Positions 34,991 through 45,907 of a DNA stretch of 64,000 bases are shown one piece after another. This stretch comes from Euptelea pleiosperma (taxonomy: Eukaryota; Streptophyta; Magnoliopsida; Ranunculales; Eupteleaceae), in assembly GCA_035048495.1 (NCBI GenBank), contig CM068551.1:15750248-15814247 (forward strand), written 5' to 3'. How positions within the stretch are numbered: the stretch's first letter is position 1; each line of letters begins with the position of its first letter. The notes beneath the pieces were generated by a model. It worked only from the letters and a program-made list of their open reading frames with translations, was not told where the DNA came from and searched no databases. A program made the translations under genes and the position numbers.

Positions 34991-36965
34991 TTTTATTTAT
35001 TTATATGCAAGCGGGTCGGTGGTTAGTGTTCAGTGGGTAAATGCGGGTTTCTTTGAATCCAGGTCGAAAGATTGCATTTATTCCTACTTCAATACCTTTT
35101 TTAGCACACTTTTAGAAAGAATAGACAAACTAACTATATTGGGTTATAAAAAACATCTTGTACATGGAGTCATGGACTACTAATAACCAATTTCATCTAT
35201 CCTCACTTGATCAAACCAATCTGAAAAATAACGACCATTATAACAATTCAGACCTCCTCCATTATGTTATGTACTGTTTTAATGCTCAGAAAATAATGGC
35301 TGTTATTTTCGTTATAATGGCCGTTATTTTTCCGTTAAAACAAAAATAACGACTAAAAAAATTTGTTAAAAAAACATCCGTTATGAATTGTTGAAGATCG
35401 GTAATCAATGCTAAGTGAAGCTAGAACCAAGGTTCTAAACATTACCTTAAACTTCAGTCAGTTAAAATTCAGAATTAATTCAGAGAAGTTTAATTCGATT
35501 TAGAGATTTTTTGTAAAAATTCGCTAAGTTAGAAAAGTTTGGAGAATTTTTGTCAAAACATTAGTAAAACACATTGATTTTACTAATAAGAGAATTTCTA
35601 ATAATAGAATTTCTTCAAATTTGGAATTTTCTAAAACGGAAACCCTAATTTTTAAATCCCTTTATTTCTAAAAAATTTTCAAAATCCAAAATTCCTAAAA
35701 TCTAACTAAAAATAGTAGAAAATAAGCATCCTAATATTTTTGGTATTTTTGAATTATCACTCAATCTAGGGTTTCTAAAAAACCCTAGAACAAGATCTAG
35801 TAGATATTCAAAAAAAATATAAAGTGTCATAAGTTATTACAAGTTACACTCGGCCGTCCGAGGCATTAAAAATAGTAATTAAAAAGTAGTTAAAAATAAC
35901 TAAAAATGAAATGAAAAGTTTTCAAAACACTAGATCTTCCCGCTTTAGCAGCTTTCCGATTCCGTCATCTTCTTTCTTTTTTGCACTCCCGTACACCCGA
36001 CCGGCAACGACGCCATTTGGAACTAAGATTTTTCCAGTCATTGGACGGAAACCCATAATTTCAACACATTTTTAATTATCAAAGATTTTTAACCTGTAAA
36101 ATGAGCAGTTTTGCACAGTGGCTCGTGTCGGATGTCGATCCGCACTCGGGATTAGTCGGATTAGCGCGAATAAAAACATAAAATAATCAGAAAATTGCCA
36201 AAATTCATAGGGAGGCGAGAGTGGTGGTTCGCTTTAAAACATAATATTTTTAGAGAGAGAATTTATGGACCTACGAAAGCATACGAAATAATGAAGACAA
36301 TAAATTGAACTTAAAATAAATTATTTTATTAATCAAATTAAAATAAAGGAAATACATTGCTTGACTGACAAATTACTGACTAAAAAGCAATAAAAAGTGG
36401 TGTGAGAGTTAGAGAGAGAAATTAGGAGTGAAAGTTCAAACCCTTGGAGAGGCAGTGAGGTGGCTGTGATAAACGAAGGTGGTTGCATGATTGATGTGAG
36501 GTGGACAACAACTTGAAAGTTGCTGCCTGTGGGATGGAAATAGAGAGCAAGTGAGAGAAGGGAGATAGCTTACAAGTCTGATGGTGGTATTGTTGTGGAT
36601 GAAAGAGGCAAGTTTCCACATGGTCAAGCTTTCAAGATGATTTGTAGCATATGGCATCAAACGTATGCAAGTTGCCGGTGTAAGGGAAGGCTGCTTGCTG
36701 CACCTAAGGGAAGCAACACAGTCTGGAGATGAAGATGAGGTGCAACAGCATTGTTGCAAGTCATGTTCGGCCAGGGTGCAGCAAGGAGGATATCTCAACC
36801 TCCAACAGGTGCTATGAGAAGGCAGCAGAAGAACCAAATGACTTCTTGAGTGAGAGGGAGCACCGGTGTGCAAGATCGTGATGGAGTTGCAGTCCGGCAA
36901 TGGAAATCCCGCCGAAAGTTGTAGGTGTGGTGCGCCAAGAAGAGGCGTGGAAAGATGAAGCGGTT
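34991..36965. other. intergenic stretch, unresolved repeats
   Basis: 35215-35400 holds AATAACGGCCATTATAACG-like inverted words. Near 35990-36030 CGACCGGCAACGACGCCATT recalls the tail of the internal region of Athila-like gypsy elements. 36436-36900 has an open minus frame with no recognised domain, which ends near the left LTR of the chromovirus. Confidence 0.4.
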
Positions 36966-37516
36966 TGTCACGGACTTAGTCTTCGACCCTCGCTAGAGAC
37001 CGTGCGGCACTCGAGTTAGCGCTCCTTGCTTAGCTCAAGTCAGCCTTTCCCCCTTGATCCACTTAGGACTTTGCCTTGCCTAAGTACTCAACCCACTCAA
37101 GAAGCACACAAGAACACAAAGGCACAAGAGAGCTTGAAGAATGAGGAAGCTTATATTGCTACTCAATTCTAGATTCTAGGATTTCCAGGATGATTACAAA
37201 TGAGGGGGCTTGCCTCTTTATATAGGCTTCAAGCCTTATTCTAGAATTCTCCATACTATTCTACCAAAGAATCTCTAGATGTTTCCCCTAAGAACTATCT
37301 AGAATATTTACATATAATACATGGGTAGAGATTCCCTAGAACTCTCATGAGTATTCTAGACTCTTCTATCTTCTAAGGCTCTCTACCATACTCTAGGGTC
37401 CTCTAGAAACTTCCAGAGCACTCTAGACTCTTTGAGCCATAACCGGGCTTGGTTATGGGCTTGGAACGGGCTTCGTTGGTGGTCTTGGATCGGGCCCAAC
37501 TAGTGACCTCGTGACA
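36966..37516 (-). repeat. left LTR (3' LTR of the element)
   Basis: Begins TGTCACGGACTTAG and ends GACCTCGTGACA. The 551-bp sequence matches the right LTR with five transitions. On the + strand it contains many CTCTAGA/TCTAGA words. Confidence 0.95.
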
Positions 37517-38190
37517 CTCTCCCCCACCTGATTGCGCGACGTCCTCGGCGCGTCATTTTTATAGTATTTGGTGATTTTGTCTTTAAACTGCCATAGAGTA
37601 TCTGCGTGCTCCCAAGTAGCCTCGTCCTTGGGTAATCCCTTCCATTTCACCAGATACTCGATGTATAATTGGACTCCACGCCTATTCACCCGACGATCAG
37701 CGAGTATGTAGTCCACTTCCTTGCACTCTACCGGTCGTCTCCTCGTGTCTGTCAATTTCTTCCTTTTTGGTTGGCTCATGATAGCCTTCCCAGGTAGTGT
37801 CGATGCAGGCGACTTGACACCAAGCTTCATCTCGACTGGATGACCCACCTCTTTCCTAGGTGATAGCGCCTTTGTCTGCTTAGGCGACATCACGTCCTTG
37901 AATTTTTCAAGGACTTTGCCTTCATTCTTGGGTAGTTCCCTATCTACCCTGTCCTCAAGATCTTCGACCATGTCCTTCTTGGTTCCCATCGACAGTTGCA
38001 AGGCCGAGAGCATCTTTGTTCCGGTTTTGGTTCCTTTGACCGTAGGAACCATGCAAGGAGCTCCTTCCTTGATGATACACACCGAGTTCACGAACGGCAT
38101 AGGTATTGCCTTGACCCTCTTCAGGAACTCCATCCCTAGTACCACTTGATAGTCATCCATAGGAACGACTGATAAATCCACGAGCCCCTT
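37453..38190 (-). pseudogene. gypsy protease C-terminus, linker and chromodomain
   Basis: This frame continues the Gag-protease ORF beyond one TGA. It reads KGLVDLSVVPMDDYQVVLGM (protease C-terminal part), FKDVMSPKQTKAL and EVGHPVEMKLGVKSPA (the linker that normally leads into RT). It then jumps to VDYILADRRVNRRGVQLYIE and YLVKWKGLPKDEATWEHA, a chromodomain at about 37545-37710. The RT to integrase block is deleted without losing the frame. The ORF runs through the PPT and ends inside the LTR at 37453. Confidence 0.88.
37517..37530 (-). other. polypurine tract
   Basis: Reverse complement of CTCTCCCCCACCTG, i.e. CAGGTGGGGGAGAG, directly precedes the 3' LTR on the minus strand. Confidence 0.85.
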
Positions 38191-39642
38191 TCATTCCCCT
38201 ATGCGTAGCTCCACCCCACGAGCCGTGCCTTGGATAGGTCTGGCTTGTGAATTCACCGCCTTTATCCATCCTTCTTCCTTGGATGCTTTCAATCCCAATC
38301 GCTTTGCCTCTTCTCCTGAGACAAAGTTATGTGTCGCCCCGGTGTCCACCATGACCCGTGTAGGCTTCTCGTTGATATGAGCTTCCACGTACATGAGTCC
38401 CTTGCTCATAGTCTTGGAAGACTCAGGGTGCTTCTTCACAGCATTGAGGAGTTGTAAGGATCCCATCCTTGGCTCCTCGTCGCTGTCTTCACTTTCGCTA
38501 CCCAACTTGGCAGCTAAGGCGTTCAGTGCCTTCCTCTGTGGGCAGTCCCTTGCCCAATGATCCCCATCACAAAGGAAACAATTAGTCCTCGATTTGGAGT
38601 GGCCCTTACCTTCCATCCTGAACTTGCCATGCTTTGGCTTGGATGACCCCTCCTTGTGATTTGATCCTTCTTTGTCACTTGATGTCTCATCTCCCCCACC
38701 TTTGGCATGATTACCCTTGGGCGACTTTGGCTTGGAGGAATCATCCCTCTTGAATTCCAGTAACTGTTCGGCAGCGGCCATGGCACTAGCGAGGTCTTGT
38801 ACCCCACGTCGTCTTAGCTCCTGTTCCGCCCATAGCTGGAGATCATCCATGAAGTTGAAGAGTAGTTCCTTCTCCGGCATGTCTGGAATCTCCAACATTA
38901 GGGTTGAGAACTCCTTCACGTAGTCTTGAATTGACCCCGTGTGCTTAAGCCGTTTTAGTTTCCTCCTTGCCTGATGTTCGGCATCTTCCGGGTAGAATTG
39001 CCTTTTGATCTCCCTTCTAAAGTCATCCCAAGTGTTGATCGTGCACGTACCTCGTTCCATGTCCGCATGACGCCTTCGCCACCACAGAATAGCCGTGTCT
39101 GTGAGGTACATGGTAACTGTGCGGATCTTAGTCTTCTCGTTGTGTAGAGAGATGGCATCGAAGTACTGTTCCATGCCCCATAAGAAGTTATCCAACTCCT
39201 TGGCATCCCTTGACCCACCATAGGTCTTGGGCTTCGGTGTCTTGATCCTGGGCATCCCCCGTGCGACCACGCCCTCATTGGCCATGGCCTTCTTCCATAG
39301 GATCCAGTCACCTCTCATTTCTTCAACCTGATCCTTTAGAGTCTCCACCATCCCAATTACTTGGGCTTGGAAGGCATCCCTCTCTTGCTGATGATCATGC
39401 ACTAGTTCGTTGACGGTGGCCAGCATACCCCCCTTAAGTTCCTCAAATCCCGTCTTGAGGTCCTCCATGCCCATGCCTAACTCGTCGAACCTGTCACGTG
39501 CATCCGCCATGGCAAGCTCCACCTTAGCAAGCCTGGCTTCCCGAGCAGCAAAGATATCTTGGGACTTATCCCTTTTCCTTCCCTTGGTGGGGTTGGGGTT
39601 GTGCCCATCACATCCCCTTGTCTCTTCAGTTACCATTGACAT
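38191..39642 (-). CDS. gypsy Gag and aspartic protease (483 aa, ends at premature TGA)
   Basis: Starts MSMVTEETRGCDGH. A coiled-coil-like N-terminal part (about residues 30-125) is followed by the retrotransposon Gag domain (ILWWRRRHADMERG, TWDDFRREIKRQFYPEDAEH, YVKEFSTLMLEIPDMPEKEL). A zinc knuckle CFLCDGDHWARDC (CX2CX3HX4C) lies near residue 365 and a protease motif MVDTGATHNFVSGEEAKRLG near residue 435. The stop is TGA where relatives commonly have TGG in the IGxWKG motif. Gag packages the RNA into particles and the protease matures it. Apart from the stop the frame is intact. Confidence 0.9.
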   Translation of the reverse strand: MSMVTEETRGCDGHNPNPTKGRKRDKSQDIFAAREARLAKVELAMADARDRFDELGMGMEDLKTGFEELKGGMLATVNELVHDHQQERDAFQAQVIGMVETLKDQVEEMRGDWILWKKAMANEGVVARGMPRIKTPKPKTYGGSRDAKELDNFLWGMEQYFDAISLHNEKTKIRTVTMYLTDTAILWWRRRHADMERGTCTINTWDDFRREIKRQFYPEDAEHQARRKLKRLKHTGSIQDYVKEFSTLMLEIPDMPEKELLFNFMDDLQLWAEQELRRRGVQDLASAMAAAEQLLEFKRDDSSKPKSPKGNHAKGGGDETSSDKEGSNHKEGSSKPKHGKFRMEGKGHSKSRTNCFLCDGDHWARDCPQRKALNALAAKLGSESEDSDEEPRMGSLQLLNAVKKHPESSKTMSKGLMYVEAHINEKPTRVMVDTGATHNFVSGEEAKRLGLKASKEEGWIKAVNSQARPIQGTARGVELRIGE

Positions 39643-39660
39643 GGTGCCTTCTTGAGGTTG

Positions 39661-39672
39661 GCTCTGATACCA
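39661..39672 (-). other. primer-binding site (tRNA-iMet type)
   Basis: The reverse complement of GGCTCTGATACCA reads TGGTATCAGAGCC, two bases from the end of the right LTR. Confidence 0.9.
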
Positions 39673-39674
39673 CT

Positions 39675-40225
39675 TGTCACGGACTTAGTCTTCGACCCTC
39701 GCTAAAGACCGTGCGGCACTCGAGTTAGCGCTCCTTGCTTAGCTCAAGTCAGCCTTTCCCCCTTGATCCACTTAGGACTTTGCCTTGCCTAAGTACTCAA
39801 CCCACTCAAGAAGCACACAAGAATACAAAGGCACAAGAGAGCTTGAAGAATGAGGAAGCTTATATTGCTACTCAATTCTGGATTCTAGGATTTCCAGGAT
39901 GATTACAAATGAGGGGGCTTGCCTCTTTATATAGGCTTCAAGCCTTATTCTAGAATTCTCCATACTATTCTACTAAAGAATCTCTAGATGTTTCCCCTAA
40001 GAACTATCTAGAATATTTACATATAATACATGGGTAGAGATTCCCTAGAACTCTCATGAGTATTCTAGACTCTTCTATCTTCTAAGGCTCTCTACCATAC
40101 TCTAGGGTCCTCTAGAAACTTCCAGAGCACTCTAGACTCTTTGAGCCATAACCGGGCTTGGTTATGGGCTTGGAACGGGCTTCGTTGGTGGTCTTGGATC
40201 GGGCCCAACTAGTGACCCCGTGACA
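39675..40225 (-). repeat. right LTR (5' LTR of the element)
   Basis: Starts TGTCACGGACTTAG and ends CCCCGTGACA. See the left LTR; the 8-bp ends TGTCACGG/CCGTGACA are perfectly inverted. Confidence 0.95.
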
Positions 40226-41240
40226 AGTTGCTCTCTTGCCGATCTGATGAAGAGGATGATCGTGGTTTCAGACCTGCTGGTCGTTCCTGGGATGAGTTGT
40301 AGGTTTGAGGGAGGCGTTGAACGGTGGTTGCAGGTTCAGCAGTTAAAGAAGATAACGCCAGGGAGAGGAAGTGGAGTTGGGGAGGCGATTCAATCCGTGA
40401 AGATCACGCATGATCTGGTGGAGACTTAACCCAATTTCAAAACGTCAGTGGGCCCCTTTTTTTATGATAAAATTGTCCTTAGCTCATCCAATATCACACC
40501 GTCCACCTTGTGTCATCGACACGTCTTTTGCGTTTGCAATGAAGTTCCACAATCGTGCCCTACCTCTTTCAATATCGCCCTTCACGTTGCCACTTGTCCG
40601 TCACATTTAAAATCACCACCACTACTCTCCTTGCATGCTATATTATGTTGTAAAAATAGTCACTGAAATACTGCCCATGCATCTTCAATAAATCATATGG
40701 GCTGCTCATTTTGGATACAACGGTCCACCTCATTGGTCGTGCGGCCCACTGACGTTTTGGATGGCATTTGGGCTTGACGTACAATGGGTTGTGGGTCTTA
40801 GCTAGTTGAATATACCACTCTTGGATTTGAGTTCTACAATTCTCCTTTCTGTCTCGGGTTTTGTTATCCTTGCATGGTAGATCTGGAGAATTCTCAGCTT
40901 AAAGTTTCTAGGATCAGTGGACTTTCAACGAGTCCAGATTCATCTGTTTACTGGCATTTATAGTGGGCTTTTGTGGTTGACTATGGGCTAGCATTTCATC
41001 AAAATTGTCCGATTAATGCTCCTACGATAGAAAAATCGCATAATAAGAATTCTATAAAATTGCTTCGCATGTAGGTCAAATAAACGCGTATGAGTGCATG
41101 CAAATATATCAATGTGCAGAAAAGTGTGTTCTACGCAATGAGAGAAACTCTTACGTAGAAAGGTTGATAAAAATGGAAGTTCTACGAAGGAGAGTGTGAT
41201 AACGCTAAAAAGATAATTGCTTAAAATAAGCACTTTTGAG
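40226..41240. other. intergenic stretch without supported gene
   Basis: Sequence on the right side of the chromovirus insertion. Short open frames (40220-40429 and others) have no recognisable domain. GC content drops after about 40960. Confidence 0.5.
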
Positions 41241-41249
41241 CGACACATA

Positions 41250-42700
41250 CAACTTTATCATCCAGACCAATAGATTCAGCTCATTTCAACTCATCAACTA
41301 CAAAATCAAATGCGGACTTAGAAATGAATCCCCTTAAATCAATAAATTCTTTATTTTGTATTGATACATCACTATGGATGGACTTTTCTCAAATGATGTT
41401 TTTATCTCCACATGTTGCACTAACAACATATGATTCACAATTGTCCAAGATGTATCAAATTGCCCTATGAAACTCTTATATGCTTCTTCAATTTGTTGTG
41501 TGCACTTTCTACTTTGTTTGTTGTGTTATTTTCAAAATGGATAATGTGGTCGGTCCATGCTACTACTAAACATTTTTTATATTTAGTCAACCATCTATTT
41601 TTTACATAATCAATTGATACGTTATCGCATGAAATTCCATATCTAAATCAATTAATATACTTGTGTTCTCCTCTTCGGTCCTAAATAACATCAATTCATT
41701 CCACCTCAAAATGAATTTCTTCAAAATATTACCATTAGAGAATAATTTTTTATTTTTTGCTGTCATATTTCTTGAGATGTGAAATCGATAAAGGAAATTA
41801 CGAATCTCATAAAACACTTTTTCAATGCATTCATTAACGCCAATTCCTCATCTATCACAATAACTGAAAAAATTGTATATGGGTCAAGAAGTAACTTTAT
41901 ACATTGCAACGACCAAACATATTGCTCATCTATTTTAGCGTTCAAGTAAACAAAAAATAATTGAAAACATCATATTTGTAGACGTAACTCCAACAATCTT
42001 CAAAAGTGGCATCTTGTACATATTTGTCTTATAAGTACAGTCCATGAGCAAAACAGTGATGAAGCACTTGAACAACTTCATAGAATCTGGACGAGCCCAA
42101 AAATAAATCAACATTCTCATTATCACTATTACTTTTATGATGTTCCACATACTTTAACTCAATCAAATTCTTGAATAACTCTTGAATCTGATTTATGTCG
42201 GTCATTTTAACAATTTTCATGTATTTACAACAATTGTAAATAATTCTCAAAGTAGATACATTGTTTGTTTCTTACTTTTATTGCAATTATGACATCTCGA
42301 GGCACTTCTCGACATATCTATCAATGTTGGTTTTTTTCTTCATTGTTTAGTTTAATAACAAATGAATGACCTTCATAATTTTTAGCAAGTGAATAGTTAT
42401 AAAAACTACAAACTACTTCAACCATCCATTGATCCTCGTAAAGCATCTTTATACCTTTTAATGAAAATGGCAGCCACACTTTTCATTCTTGTTTTTCAAG
42501 GCTGCTCTTCTTTCTTAGACTTGTTTTACTTCTTTGTACATTTTACCTCTCTTACAAGTAAATGTGATTCTGAGTTTTCTAAAACTAGTGCCATGATTAG
42601 ACTTGTTGATAACCACAATGTCAAACATTTCGGGACCAATCGATTAGTTCTTTATGAGTGTTGAAGACATTATTAGTACCCTACTTTTAATAAATAATTT
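41250..42700 (-). pseudogene. Mutator-like (MULE) transposase with FAR1-type N-terminus, decayed
   Basis: On the minus strand, frames read in order: TFTCKRGKMYKEVKQ, NEKCGCHFH and INGWLKxFVVFITIHLL (FAR1-type DNA-binding region, 42600-42380). Next come NVSTLRIIYNCCKYMKIV and LFKNLIELKYVEHH, then KLFKCFITVLLMDCTYKTNM with YKMPLLKIVGVTSTNMMFSI (first catalytic Asp in LMDCTYKTN). QYVWSLQCIKLLLDP, VIVIDEELALMNALKKCF (second Asp), FLYRFHISRNM and FILRWNELMLFRTEEE complete the MULE domain. Several frameshifts and stops. Terminal inverted repeats of the parent element were not located. Confidence 0.87.
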
Positions 42701-43789
42701 CAAATAAAAAATAAAAGTATATAAAATTCATTTGATAAATAACATACATTCATAATCAGTTATAAAGTTAGTCGACAAATCCAAATTTACTGAAGATTAT
42801 GTGTCGTTAATAGAGTTGATATATATGAGCTTTGTTATTCAATATATGTTCCTAAATTCCAAAAAAAAATATGAAATTTGATTATACGTAAAAAAAAAAA
42901 AACTACCTACAATACATAAAAATATAATAACCAAAAAAATAATAACATAGTAGCAATCGCTGTTCTATGAATTGCATAAACTCAGTAGTTTATAAAAAAA
43001 ATGTAAACTCGATTGGTAGTTGATTTCACAAATTAATTTTAACTTCATTTAAAAAAAGCTTATTGTTTATGCATAAACTCATTAGTTTTATTCACATTAA
43101 CCTTGTGGTACCAAAAATATAACAACTTACATTCCTTTGCTCACAAGTTTATACATAAACGAAATAGTTTTAGTCAAAAAATTCATTCTAACTTCATTTA
43201 AAAAAAATTGAATTAAAATACACACCTTTATTAATTTCTCTATTGATTGCTTTACTCACAGATTTATTTCAATGAGAGTTGTGGAAGGAGATGTAAAATA
43301 CAACCCAATAATCTAACTTTTTCCCATATATTTTGATAGAAGATTGAAGAATTAGAATTAAAAAAACTCTAGATTTTCAATAAGAAGTTCCTGTATGGCA
43401 CCCACCATATTTTCCTCTTGCTTTTTTGGTATTCTCCCTTTTACTTTTTCAGTATCTCCCTTGCTTTTTCGTTATTGAAATTGGGAGGAGATGAGTAGAA
43501 ATAAAAGTGGGATAATTAGAGAAATAAAAGGGACAAAGAAGTTATTTCATATTTTTATGTGGGGGAAGATTAGAGAAAACATATGAGATATAGATGTCCT
43601 TTTATTTATAGTTTTAGTAAGATTAGAGAATTCAACGGGACAACAAAAATCTCATTTCTATTTATTAACGAGAGAAGTCATTTAAAAAAAGAAAGAAAGA
43701 ATCAAAACATGAACATTTTGAAAATTATAAGGATTGGTTGATTAACGCAAGAACCCCCATTCATCCTTAAATAAGCAGAATAGACGACC
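42701..43789. other. AT-rich intergenic stretch
   Basis: Mostly low-complexity A/T sequence. TTCATTTAAAAAAA and GCATAAACTCATTAG words recur near 43010-43200. No gene or clear element end seen. Confidence 0.5.
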
Positions 43790-43794
43790 CATCT

Positions 43795-44498
43795 TGTTAG
43801 TGGATGGTTTGTTCCCTGCGCACATATTGTGTTGGCCCAACGACCCGTTGGTATACATGGTTGTTCTGCCTTTGCCCAAAAGGTCGATCTTTTTGGGGTA
43901 AATGGTTGTTTAACATGATATCAGAGTCTTAAGGCCTGGGAGTAGGATTGACAATGGATCGGATACGAGTCGGATTTGTACTGATTTGATACTGATCTGA
44001 AAAGAAATCAAATCAATCCGGACCTGATCGGATCAATAAAATTTAGTTACAAAACCAATCCAATATGATTAGATCGGTTCCGGGTTCGATCCGATCCCAT
44101 ACGTGTGTATGTGTATATATATATATATATTCCCATTAAGCATATATTTAAATAATATATATTTAAATACCTTTATGTAATTAAGTATATATTATATATA
44201 GTATAGATATCGGATCGGAACAAGGTCGATCCAGTACCGATCTGATAACGAAAATAAAGTTCCGAACCAATTTTTTTCGGATCGGATCTTGGGTTTGATC
44301 CGATCCATTGCCAGCCCTACCTAAGAGGTCGCAGGTTCAATCTCCAGCGGAGTGTATTCCCGTTGAAAGGGCATGCTACTATGTTAGTGGATGATTTGTT
44401 CCCGCGCATGTATTGTGTTGGCCCGACGACTCGTTGGTATACATAGTTGTTTCGCCTTTCCCCAAAAGGTCATTTTTGGGGTAAATGGTTGTTTAATA
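43795..44498 (+). mobile_element. TRIM element with 5-bp target duplication, split by a hAT MITE
   Basis: A 121-bp 5' LTR (43795-43915, TGTTAGTGGATGG to GTTTAACA) and a 117-bp 3' LTR (44382-44498) flank a tiny non-coding interior. The primer-binding site TGATATCAGAGTC directly follows the 5' LTR, and a purine-rich GAAAGGG tract lies near the 3' LTR. Flanking CATCT at 43790-43794 and 44499-44503 is a perfect 5-bp duplication. Removing the hAT insert leaves about 320 bp, in the TRIM size range. Confidence 0.85.
43943..44319. mobile_element. hAT MITE nested in the TRIM
   Basis: Termini TAGGATTGACAATGGATCGG and inverse of CGATCCATTGCCAGCCCTA. The flanks CCTGGGAG (43935-43942) and CCTAAGAG (44320-44327) match at 6 of 8 bases. 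GATCGGATC-type words crowd both arms. Interior has TA microsatellites and no coding sequence. Confidence 0.78.
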
Positions 44499-44584
44499 CA
44501 TCTCAATCACTTGCAAAGAATCCATAACAAATCATCTTTTAAATTTTTGGAATGGGTAGTTACGTAAAAAGATATATCTGAGAT

Positions 44585-44919
44585 CTTTTCAAATGTGGAA
44601 GCACATTTTTATTACTCACCGCTGCCATCTGGGCCCACTGACCGCATAGATGTTTAGCCCACCCCTTAGCAGATATTCATGCCAAAAATCAGTTTGTTTG
44701 ATGATTTTTAGTGGTTGGTTTTAGTACTTAAAAAAATGGTTGAATTCAACTGTTACAAGAGCGCCTTAAAAAGTACTAAAATCTAATGGTTAGAAATTAC
44801 CAATCAGGGAGATTTTTGGTGTGTACATCCACCAAGGGGTGGGATAAACATACATTCGGCCAGTGGGCCCAGATGACAGCTGTAAGTAACAAAAATCGTA
44901 CTTCCGCATTCGAAAAAGT
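44585..44919. mobile_element. palindromic MITE, copy A
   Basis: Left arm (GGAAGCACATTTTTATTACT, CTGGGCCCACTGACCGCA, AGCCCACCCCTTAGC) is inverted in the right arm (CAAGGGGTGGGATAAACAT, CCAGTGGGCCCAGATGACAG, AACAAAAATCGTACTTCC). Central part carries CTAATGGTTAGAAATTACC. Related elements: 45255-45530 and 56345-56675. Confidence 0.75.
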
Positions 44920-45062
44920 TTCGGCTTTTTCCTTTTGGAATTTAAGCTTTTGTAGAAATCAATCTAGTCAATGTTTTTTCATGGGTACCGCAGATGCTTT
45001 ATTCATTAGTACTGCAGATGCTTTGATAAATGTGGATCACTTCCTGCGTTTCCGCAGGAGGT

Positions 45063-45230
45063 GGACACATCTAGTATGCAACAATTTGCATACTTAAAAG
45101 TATATAAACATTGTCAGTACGGTTGGATGTCCCTTGAAAAATGTGATATTTCAATGTTTGCACACTTTAATGGTGGATACAATGTTTTCATACTTTTAAG
45201 TATGCAAATGGTTGCATACTAGATGTGTCC
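45063..45230. mobile_element. short foldback MITE
   Basis: GGACACATCTAGTATGCAAC and GTTGCATACTAGATGTGTCC are perfect 20-bp inverted ends, continuing with TTTGCATACTTAAAAGTAT and its inverse. Flanks CAGGAGGT / CAGTAGGT match at 7 of 8 bases, compatible with a hAT-type duplication. Confidence 0.82.
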
Positions 45231-45254
45231 CCAGTAGGTGGTGGGGATGCAAGG

Positions 45255-45530
45255 GTATGCTAGATGGATATACAAACCAAAAATCACCCTAAATCACCCT
45301 GATTAGTAATCTCTAACCATTAGATTTTAGTACTTTTTAAATACCTTTTAAGGTGTGCTTATAGCCATTTAATTCAACCATTTTTGAGTACTAAAACTAA
45401 CGGCAAAAAATCTTCAATCAAGCTGATTTTTTATATGAAAGTCTACGAAGGGGTGGGCTAAACATCCATGCGTTCAGTGGCCCAGATGTCAGCGGTGAGT
45501 AACAAAAATGTGCTTCCGCAATTGAAAAGA
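45255..45530. mobile_element. palindromic MITE, copy B, left arm shortened
   Basis: The right arm GAAGGGGTGGGCTAAACATC, CAGTGGCCCAGATGTCAGC and AACAAAAATGTGCTTCC is the inverse of copy A's left arm. The left arm begins only at the CCAAAAATCACCC part. It ends about 380 bp before the HAD start codon. Confidence 0.7.
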
Positions 45531-45545
45531 TCGTATACCTTGTTA

Positions 45546-45724
45546 GGGTGCCATTGATTGCCAATTTTCTCAAGAAAATGAGATTTTCCATCCAAGTTTA
45601 GAATTCATTTCCATTCTACATAGTTGAGAGTCTCGTTTCTATGGACGATGAATTTTCTCACGGAGATTTTCCATAGGAAAAGAGGATCGTGTCAGGAAAA
45701 AATTCCATCCAATCAAACACGCTC
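45546..45724. mobile_element. possible PIF/Harbinger-like MITE in the HAD promoter region
   Basis: GGGTGCCATTGATTG at the left and CCAATCAAACACGCTCC at the right are loosely inverted, with TTTTCTCAAGAAAATGAGA-type hairpins inside. TTA precedes the left end, but no clean TTA follows the right one. Confidence 0.35.
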
Positions 45725-45907
45725 CGGATCTGAACCTGGTCGGTTTGTCCCGAAACCACCCTCCGGATCTAACGGTTCGTTGGTTCAACGGGCTGAGCCG
45801 AGCGGTTTTCAATGTTTAGTCGGACCGGCCAAGGGACCGCTTTACCGGTTCAACCGACCGGTGCTTGTTTAAGAACACCTGATTTAAGGAGCTCAGCTCA
45901 GATAATC

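Larger units (their letters stand above)
36966..40225 (-). mobile_element. non-autonomous gypsy/chromovirus element (gag-PR-chromodomain) with both LTRs
   Basis: Two 551-bp LTRs (36966-37516 and 39675-40225) enclose a 2.16-kb internal region read on the minus strand. The PBS is at 39661-39672 next to the right LTR and the PPT at 37517-37530 next to the left LTR, so the orientation is minus. The coding order is Gag, zinc knuckle, protease, linker, chromodomain; RT, RNase H and integrase core are absent. By eye the LTRs differ at five positions, all transitions, so the copy is young. Flanking 4-mers GGTT / AGTT suggest a slightly changed target duplication. Mobility would need enzymes from a full-length relative (inference). 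Confidence 0.93.

Noticed and set aside
36436..36900. 154-codon minus-strand ORF left of the chromovirus
   Set aside because: Composition (Cys, His, Pro, Ser) and lack of motif suggest a chance frame in GC-richer repeat sequence.
45812..45907. Upstream ATG giving a longer HAD N-terminus
   Set aside because: The frame is open, but the extra residues look like translated 5' UTR (Gly/Pro/Arg mix), and 45908 starts a plausible targeting sequence. Not excluded without cDNA.
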